From DATFRY01 sp963764695 (GTDB lineage: Bacteria > Myxococcota_A > Polyangia > Haliangiales > Haliangiaceae), in assembly GCA_963764695.1 (NCBI GenBank), contig CAVXTW010000002.1, positions 806,001 through 870,000 of the forward strand: a DNA stretch of 64,000 nucleotides, given 5' to 3'. Both the position numbers and the translations under genes were made by a program. Within the stretch, counting starts at the first letter, position 1. Every line of letters starts with the position of its first letter. Below, one piece after another: positions 57,890 through 64,000 of this stretch. The notes beneath the pieces are model-generated. The model did no database searches. It was not told where the DNA came from and saw only the letters and a program-made list of their open reading frames with translations.

Positions 57890-58543
57890 TCATGGCGCGG
57901 CGCTCGGAGTCGGGGTCTCGGCGCAGTCGATGACGCGCAGTCCGTCGACACACAGGGCGAGTTGCTTGCGCAGCGAGTCATTGTAGGTCGCGAACGCGCT
58001 CACCTTCTCGTCGTTGGAGACCCTGGCGTAATACATCTGCGGAATCCACGAGAGCGAGCCAGCCAGAGCGAAGCCGAACCCGACCCATGTCAACGCGGGC
58101 AGCCCATCCTCCGCAGGGTCCCAATCATCGATCCCGGCGTACACCAACCCGGTGCCGACCAGAGTCCCGGCGATCACCGCCCCCAGCCACCCATGCGAGA
58201 GCTTGCGCGCATGCCGGCTCCGCTCTGCCGCCCGCGCGGTCGGGCTGTCCGGCGGAACCACCGCGAGCAGGTCCTCCGCGTGATAGACGCGCGACCCGTC
58301 GCCGAGAGCGATGAAGTCCGTCGTCCGCCTCACCGGCAACCTCCACAGCGTGGCGACAGTGATCGTGTCCTGGCGCGCGCGTGACGACAGCCGTTCGTAG
58401 GCTCCCACTCGCTCGGTCGCCGGCGCGCTCGCAGCGGGAGCGGTCAGACTGGCGTGCGGCACGCATCCAGCCGCGAGGGCAGCGCTTGTCACGATCGCGA
58501 CCAGCGTCGTGACGATTCCCACGCCGTCCCCCGACATCTTCAT
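57890..58543 (-). CDS. Lipoprotein with two membrane-like segments, unknown function
   Basis: A 217-residue protein from ATG 58543, starting 'GIVTTLVAIVTSAALAAGC', a lipoprotein signal with Cys27. Two hydrophobic helices follow (GWLGAVIAGTLVGTGLVYAG, about residues 119-138; VGFGFALAGSLSWIPQ, about 150-165). Between them 'DDWDPAEDG' is acidic. The C-terminus has two cysteines. I do not recognise the family. It is convergent with the lipase gene, 30 bases away. Confidence 0.72.
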   Translation of the reverse strand: MKMSGDGVGIVTTLVAIVTSAALAAGCVPHASLTAPAASAPATERVGAYERLSSRARQDTITVATLWRLPVRRTTDFIALGDGSRVYHAEDLLAVVPPDSPTARAAERSRHARKLSHGWLGAVIAGTLVGTGLVYAGIDDWDPAEDGLPALTWVGFGFALAGSLSWIPQMYYARVSNDEKVSAFATYNDSLRKQLALCVDGLRVIDCAETPTPSAAP

Positions 58544-58624
58544 GCACGGCTCAATATCATGATGTCCAGGAATCGGTCCATCGCCGATCTCGGGCCCCGA
58601 GCGAATCAGGTAGCGTCCCGCGCG

Positions 58625-58688
58625 CGCGTGGGGCGCGGCGGGGGGCGCCCGAGCAGAGCAGTAGAGCCCGCTCCGCGCCCCCGTAGAA
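58625..58688. repeat. About 62-bp local direct repeat, copy 1
   Basis: It shares 'gcagagcagtaga', 'cccgctccgcgcccc' and 'cgcgtgggg' in the same order with 58908-58969. Both copies lie in the 800-base gap before the DUF262 genes. The gap otherwise contains no gene that I recognise up to about 59169. Confidence 0.65.
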
Positions 58689-58907
58689 TGTTGCATTTGC
58701 TAGTGCGGTGCGCGATGAATGCAATGAGGATTGTAGGGACAGGAAAGGCGGTGCGTTTGATGGCGGTGGATTCGGCGGCGGTGGCGTCGGGAAGCTACTT
58801 GCGTTTGAACCCATATGGCGAGGCTCTGATTTCAGAGCCCGCTTTTTGCCACAGACCGCCGAACCCAGGCGGTCGGCGAATAGCCACGGAAGCTGTGCCA
58901 ACCCCGA

Positions 58908-58969
58908 CGCGTGGGGAGCGGCGGGGCACCCGGGCAGAGCAGTAGACCCCGCTCCGCGCCCCGGTAGCA
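58908..58969. repeat. About 62-bp local direct repeat, copy 2
   Basis: Second copy of the repeat at 58625-58688, same orientation, 283 bases apart, with a few substitutions and small length differences. The spacing and orientation suggest a duplicated element rather than a palindromic site. Confidence 0.65.
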
Positions 58970-59069
58970 CGGTGAAACGGATCGTGCGCGCGACCTGTGC
59001 GCGCGTAACGTCACTCGGCGCTCCCTCCGCCCTGGACAGGTCAGTCTGCGCTCGTACGAGGATAAGCCG

Positions 59070-59161
59070 GCGCGGATCGATGTACTGCTCCGGCGATGGC
59101 ACATACCCTCAGGGTGCGGACGCGCGGTCCATATCGGCGCCTCGAGCTCGCGGCCGGGAAG
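59070..59161. repeat. 92-bp dispersed repeat, copy 2
   Basis: Same-orientation copy of 48349-48440, about 90% identical. Here no gene start follows; a transposase-like remnant begins a few bases further on. Presence beside both a live gene and a mobile-element scrap suggests a small dispersed element. Confidence 0.75.
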
Positions 59162-59168
59162 TCGGGCA

Positions 59169-59343
59169 GCGCTCCGGAGACGGGCTTTCGTCGAACACGG
59201 ATCGTCCGCCATCAGCCGCAGCCAGGACCGCCGCGCTCGCTACGTCGGGGTCCGCAAGAACCTGTTCGACCTTCGTCGTCACGCCACCGTCGCCAACTTC
59301 CAGACGGCTGCCCGGGTAGCTCAATTGGTCGCCCTTCGCCGCT
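59169..59343 (+). pseudogene. C-terminal remnant of a DDE transposase
   Basis: The plus strand reads 'SRSQDRRARYVGVRKNLFDLRRHATVANFQ', which has the ARYxGxxKNxxDLxRxAxxxN pattern at the end of several DDE transposases (IS1182/IS5-like). No catalytic part is present and no clear terminal inverted repeats are seen. It borders the DUF262 gene pair and may mark the edge of an acquired segment. Confidence 0.45.
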
Positions 59344-61785
59344 CTAGATCGCATCCCTGCCGTCCGCCATCGACTCACCGACCGGCGCGGCGACGGCGCG
59401 TGCGGCCGTTGCGAGCTCGAGGACGACGGCCTCGCCGGCGTCCGGGCGACAGCGGCAGACGAGGCGACCCTCGCCGTTGCGGCGCCAACCGGGGAGGCGG
59501 GCGGCGAGCCCGACCGCCGTCTCGCCCGCCTCTAGCGCGAGGGCGAGGTTGCGGCCGGGCTTCTCAATGGTCAGCGCAAGGTCGTCGTCCGGCCCGAGGA
59601 GGTGGATGCGGGACGGCGGATCGACGCCGACGGCGTCGGCCACCCACCAGCGGACGAACGGGTCGAGCTCGGCACTGAGGGCCTCCAGCCGAAGGAAGAG
59701 GTCGTAGAGAAAGAGGTCAACGTGGCACCCGTTGCGCCGGACCTTGCGGAGCAGGAAGGCCGAGTCATCCGCGAGGCGGAGCTGGCGCTTGCCGCAGTAG
59801 GCGATGAGCCGTGGCTCGGCCACCAGCCGCGAGCGAACACCGGGCCATAGCTCGGCGTCGCCGTCCGTCACGCCGGCCGCGACGATCGCCTGCAGCGAGC
59901 CGATGACGTCGGCGGGATCGACCCGCGCCAGGACGCGGCGGACCACGTCGCGGCGGGCCTGGCGTTCGGGGACGCCGGGATCGGCGCGGAGGAGGCGCTT
60001 CCAGCTCGCGGGCGGTCCCTGATCGAGCAGGCTGACGTTGCGGCCGTGCGGCAGGGTGTAGTCGCCGGTGGCGAGGAGGGCGCGCTCCCAGAGGAAGTCG
60101 GGCAGCGGGACCGGCCAGGTCGACGCGCTCTCGGGGAAGATCGCGCATGTCCGCGCGTACCAGGTCGCGAGCTCGCCGCGTAGGGCCTGGTCCTCCGTGT
60201 CGTCCCAACCGGTGTCGCTGGCCTGCTCGACCCGTTGGTGGATGCCGACGAAGCGGAGCAGGAAGCCAACGTCCCCGAGGAAGTACGGGTGTAGCTCGGC
60301 GCGTTCGAGGAGCGGCCGCCAGCCGGGGTGGCGGAGCAGCAGCAGAGCCTTGATCCGCTCATCACGCCGCTGCTGTTGGTTGAAGCCGCCGGCTTGGTCA
60401 AGAGCACCCGCGGCAACTCGCTCGAGAAGCGCTGGGCCGGCCTCGGCGGCGAGGCGGCGGATGGCACGCAGCACCGGGGCCAGTCAATCAGCGCGGTCAA
60501 CGTCGGTGTTGCGGACGAGGTTGGCGATCATACGGAGCCAGTCGTGCAGCCAGGCTCGCGCCGCGGGCAGGTCGAGCTCGGTGGCGAAACGCTCGAGGAA
60601 CACGCACCACGCGTAGAACAGTGCCCGGTCGGTGAGGGTCGGCGCCGGCGCGCGATCGCCGCGGCCGATCATCCGGTCGAGCAGCCCGGCCTCATCGAGG
60701 TAGCCGGTGCGTCCGAGGAAGGCCGGCCCTTCTGGTGCGGCGGCCAGGCCGTTGAGCACCCGGGCCAGCCCCTCGAGAAATGCGCGGTCGAGGCAGCCCA
60801 GCTCGCGGTAGAGCGGAATCCCGGGCTCGGGCGCGACCAGCAGGAGATCGAGTCGATCGGCGAGGTCTTCGTCGTCGAGGTCGAACGCAGCGGGCCAGCG
60901 CCAGCGCCGCGATCGGCGCACGAAGGGTGCGTCAACCGAGGTGGCGCCGCCGCGCCGGCGCCACAGGAAGTCGGTCCAGGAGCCGTCGAGCCGCTGGCCG
61001 AGGTAGACGGGCCACGTCAGCGCGGGCGAAGCTGAGCAGGGCTCATTGGCGAACGCCTGGTCGGCGAAACCCTCGAGCTCGGCCTTGAGGATCTCGAACG
61101 GCGTCAGCGCCTTGCCGCGCGCATTCATCTTGATATAGAGGTCGTCGGCCAAGCCGAAGTCGTCGAGCGGCAGGAGCTGGAAGACAATCGCTGGTGCCTC
61201 CGGCTCGACGAGCCGGGCCCACGATCCCGCGCCGCCAGCCAGGTGGCCGTGTAGGGCGTCGAGCATGATCAAGCAGCCGCGGACTGTCGGGTCGCGCCGC
61301 CAGCCCGCCTCGAACCAGGCGGCGTTGGTTGCCCACGCCGACGGCGGGCGGCCGCTGGCCACCAGCTCGGATACCGGGGCTGGCTGGACGACCAGGGCGT
61401 CGAACAGGTCGCGAGCGGCCGGCCGCGTGCGATAGCTGAAGCGAGCGCGGCCACCCTCGCCGACCAGCCAGGCGGCGAACTCGGCGAAGGCATCGTCGCG
61501 GCTGGCCAGGTACCAATGCAGGAGGAAGAGGGTGGTCAGCCGCTGCTGACCGTCGAGAGGCTCGAGGGTACGGTCCTCGCGGTGGAACCGGCCGTAGACG
61601 AAGTCAAGGTCTAGCGTGCGAGCGTCCGGAGCTAGCGCACCGACCAGCGCGGCGACGAAGCGGCGCCGGACCTCGCGCCCGTGGGCGTCGTCGCGCCCCT
61701 GGGCGTAGTCGCGCTGGATGAGCGGGATCTCGACTCGCCACCCGTCGATGAAAAGGTCGCGGAAGCTTGCGGTCGTGGAGCTCAT
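59344..61785 (-). pseudogene. DUF262 (GmrS-like) protein gene with in-frame TGA
   Basis: From ATG 61785 the frame encodes a DUF262 domain: 'EIPLIQRDYAQGR', the nucleotide-binding 'LEPLDGQQRLTTLFLLHWYLA' and 'LYIKMNARGKALTPFEILKAE'. It stops at a TGA at 60484-60486 after 480-odd codons. The same frame then continues without any shift (LAPVLRAIRRLAAEAGPALL ... FNQQQRRDERIKALLLL) to 59344, which is the normal second half of this family. A single CGA-to-TGA change would explain it. Restored, it has 813 residues. DUF262 proteins act as the NTP-hydrolysing part of GmrSD-type modification-dependent restriction. It overlaps the upstream gene by ATGA. Confidence 0.8.
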
Positions 61786-63680
61786 GCGCCGCCCTCGCGC
61801 CCCCCGAGCAAGGGGGCAAGAAGCGGACCAGGGTGGCCGCGATCGCCTGGCCGTAGGCCTCCTGGTCGGCGCAGTCCCACAGGAGGAGCTGGGCAGGGTC
61901 GGGCGAGTAGTACTTGAGGAACACATTACGGGTGGCCGGAGGGACGAATGTCCCGCCCAGATCGAGGGCGATGATCCGCTTCCGCTTGACGGGAAAGATC
62001 GCGTTCCGGTAGGAGCGGTTGGTCTTCATGTCGAGCAGGACCAGGTTGGACAGGGAATCGTCGTCACTGCGCGCCTCGGCCTCGCCTCCGAGTGCCCGCA
62101 CCCGGGCGAACACGTCGGCGAACCCGGGCTCGGGCGGCGAGCTGGCGGCGAGGAGCTCGTCGATGGCTCGCTCGAGCCCAGCCGCCTCGGCGGCGTCGCG
62201 CTGACGTGCGAGCGGAGTGGTCACGAAGCCGCGGGCGTGCTCGAGCCAGTGCCGACGGTCGACCGCCGACCGGGGTACGTACTCGGCGACCGAGCGGACG
62301 TGCTCGAGCTCCCAGACGGTCTGCTTGTAACCGTCGAACCGGAAGCGCTGGCCGGGGACGACCTGCTCGAGTAGGCCGGCGATGTTGAAGAGGAGGAGGA
62401 TGGCGCGCAGCGCGGCCGGGTCGTAATCGTAGTCGGAATCGTCCAACTGGTCGGCGACCTGGCGCTTGAGCTCGGCGGCGTCAGGCTGGGGGGGCAAATC
62501 GGCGGCCGAGGAAGCGGTGCCAGGCGAGCTCGCGGAGCTTGTGGTCGAAACCGGTCGCTGTCGCGTCGGCGCGGGCGGCCAAAGGTCGCGGAGCAGGGCG
62601 GTCTCGGGCTGGCCGCTGCGGTCGGACGCCCCGCGCTCGGACCGCGCGGCGAGCAGGAAGCCGACGAGGTGGAACAGGGTCTGGTCCTCGTACCAGTCCT
62701 CGAGGGTGCGGGCGACCCGCTCGAACTCCCGCCAAGTCCGCCACGGTCGCGCTGGGTCGGCCTCGGTTATGGCCTGGAAGGCGAGGAAGGTCGCCAGCGG
62801 GTCGTCGGGAGCCGGGGCGGCCTGGCGGGCGGCGACGAAGACGTCGAACAGGTGCTCGATGCGAGCCGGCGGGGCGTTGTTGCCACTATGCAGGAAGCAC
62901 CAATAGCCGTCGTCCTGCAGGCGGCGCTCTGTCTAATCCCAGGCGTGGGCAATCTGGTGGGCGTCGCGGGCCTCGATGTCGCGACGGTCGCCGCGCAGGA
63001 GGAGGGCGCGGATCAGCTCCGCGCTGATAAGCGGGATGCGGCCGGCGTTGAGGCGCACGAACACGGCCACCGGATCAATCTCTTCCGTGAGCTCGTACCA
63101 GATGACCCGGACATTCGGCGCCGCCCCGTCGGGCCCCGTCAGGCACTCGAGCAGGTGGAGTTGGAGCCCACCGTCGTGGCCTTCGAACCAGCGCCGGATG
63201 GTCTGGAAGGCCTCGAAGATGTGGTGGTGGTCAATGCTCACCCCGGCCTCCTCGGCGTTCGGTGCGGCCAGGAAGGCCGCGCTGCCCGGCCGGGTCTCGT
63301 AGGCGAGGTCAAAGCTGCCGCGACCGAGCAGGACGGCGATTGCTGAGGGCCTGCAGGATCAGAAGGATGGTGGTCAGCCGTTGCTGGCCGTCGATGACCT
63401 CCCACTCGCCTCCCCGCCACCGCACCACTACCGGTTGGAGGCAGTAGAAGACGCCCGCCGTCGCTCCGCGCTCTCGGGTAGCCCGCTGGAAGGCGGCGAT
63501 GTCTTCAAGGAGCGCCTTGACCTGGCGCGCGGTCCAGCGATAGCCGCGCTGGTAGCGCGGGATCAGGAAGCGCTCGCCGAGCAGGTCACCAATCGAGCGC
63601 AGCCGGAGGCGAGCAGGCGGGTCGTCAGCCGGGCCACGCGCGCCGAACCCCCATCCCCCGTCCGGCCACGTCGCAATCAT
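61782..63680 (-). pseudogene. DUF262/DUF1524 (GmrSD-like) nuclease gene, multiply disrupted
   Basis: From ATG 63680: 'FLIPRYQRGYRW' and 'EVIDGQQRLTTILLIL' (DUF262), a shift near 63335, 'FVRLNAGRIPLISAELIRALLL', an in-frame TAG at 62933-62935 where the family has Trp, then 'DDGYWCFLHSGNN'. Two compensating shifts near 62578 and 62490 (a C7 run) follow. The end has the DUF1524-type nuclease residues: 'WELEHVRS' (His) and 'LSNLVLLDMKTNRSYRNAIFP' (Asn). A last shift near 61823 is needed to reach a TGA that overlaps the next ATG. The order of motifs is complete, so the original gene was a fused GmrSD-type enzyme of about 630 residues. Decay or poor sequence quality could both cause this. Confidence 0.72.
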
Positions 63681-64000
63681 GGCCAGGCCAGCGATGACGC
63701 GCAACCCCAACGGCCGAGCCTCGCGAAGCGATCCTCTTGCCGATGGAGCGGCAGGCCATCGCAATGAGCAGGGGGTAACGTTCGCTGTGGTGGCGCAGTC
63801 AAGGGGCACCCGGCCGCGATGCCCCAGGCCCGCCAGCAGGCTTCGGGGCAGCGCAGATGCACTTCCCGGGCGTACCCGTGGTGTTGATGGTGCAGGACGG
63901 GCGCGGACGGCCGACCTACTGACCTACTGGGGGCGACCTAACATCGTCCGGTTCCTCGCCAGGGTGCCGCTCGGAGCCTTGCCTTGGCGCCACTTCTCGT
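63681..64000. other. Right-edge sequence upstream of the DUF262 pair
   Basis: I see no domain, RNA gene or repeat in the last 320 bases. The minus-strand frame of the first DUF262 gene extends open to 63809 but without family-like sequence, so promoter sequence for the pair is expected here. Confidence 0.4.

Noticed and set aside
59310..59329. Sequence GCCCGGGTAGCTCAATTGGT resembles the 5' half of a tRNA and might mark an integration site.
   Set aside because: No anticodon stem or 3' half follows, and the same bases are explained as codons of the transposase remnant.
60484..60486. In-frame TGA considered as a selenocysteine codon.
   Set aside because: No selenoprotein family or adjacent stem-loop was recognised; the position best fits a CGA-to-TGA change.

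Overview
The window is GC-rich throughout and dense in coding sequence. It carries several large membrane Ser/Thr protein kinases with sensor-like C-terminal halves, two bacterial enhancer-binding proteins, ECF sigma factors fused in operons to zinc-finger kinases, many secreted or lipoprotein genes of unknown function, and little core metabolism. This mix suggests a chromosome of a Myxococcota-like (former Deltaproteobacteria) bacterium. No rRNA or marker gene is present, so the assignment is inference.

Layout. 1-5.2 kb: 5' end of a DUF3857-type exported protein, a TonB-dependent receptor, then a divergent tautomerase/SDR pair. 5.3-12.1 kb: a small membrane protein, a Ser/Thr kinase broken by two frameshifts, a secreted Cys-containing protein and an FHA-sigma54-type regulator. 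12.3-21.4 kb: a five-gene same-strand cluster of large proteins without Sec signals. It encodes a cationic/amphipathic protein, a gluzincin-like metallopeptidase, two unknowns, and a 1263-aa modular murein hydrolase with a LysM-like segment, a pesticin-type lysozyme-like domain and a MepA/M74-like endopeptidase. This is the best candidate for an undescribed system. 21.4-25.9 kb: a complete branched-chain-amino-acid-type ABC transporter operon on the minus strand. 26-34.9 kb: a decayed GNAT, an aldo/keto reductase, a Cys-rich exported protein with a good sigma54 promoter and dyad next to a frameshifted enhancer-binding protein, a fragmentary duplicate of a LysR gene, an AMP-forming acyl-CoA synthetase, an ankyrin protein, an AraC fragment and the intact LysR. 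35-38.6 kb: a PaoABC-type molybdenum aldehyde oxidoreductase operon whose large subunit lacks the catalytic Glu. 38.9-43.9 kb: a decayed sigma factor, a zinc-finger/kinase/16-WD40 protein and a broken lipoprotein gene. 43.9-52.3 kb: LysR with a divergent metallo-beta-lactamase-fold protein, then VOC, ClpX-type zinc-finger, AlkD-like, GspG-like, GNAT, esterase and exported proteins. 52.5-58.5 kb: a second, intact sigma/zinc-finger-kinase operon, a class-3 lipase and a lipoprotein. 58.5-64 kb: a repeat-rich spacer with a transposase remnant, then two tandem DUF262 (GmrSD-like) defence genes interrupted by in-frame stops and frameshifts.

Two themes run through the window. First, regulation is built from phosphorylation and alternative sigma factors: enhancer-binding proteins lie just upstream of exported-protein genes, and sigma factors are translationally coupled to kinases carrying anti-sigma-type zinc fingers. 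Second, an unusual number of genes are broken. Some breaks are single-base changes in homopolymers or a lost CG dinucleotide, which could be sequencing error. Others are internal deletions, truncated duplicates or substitution-type stop codons, which look like true gene decay.
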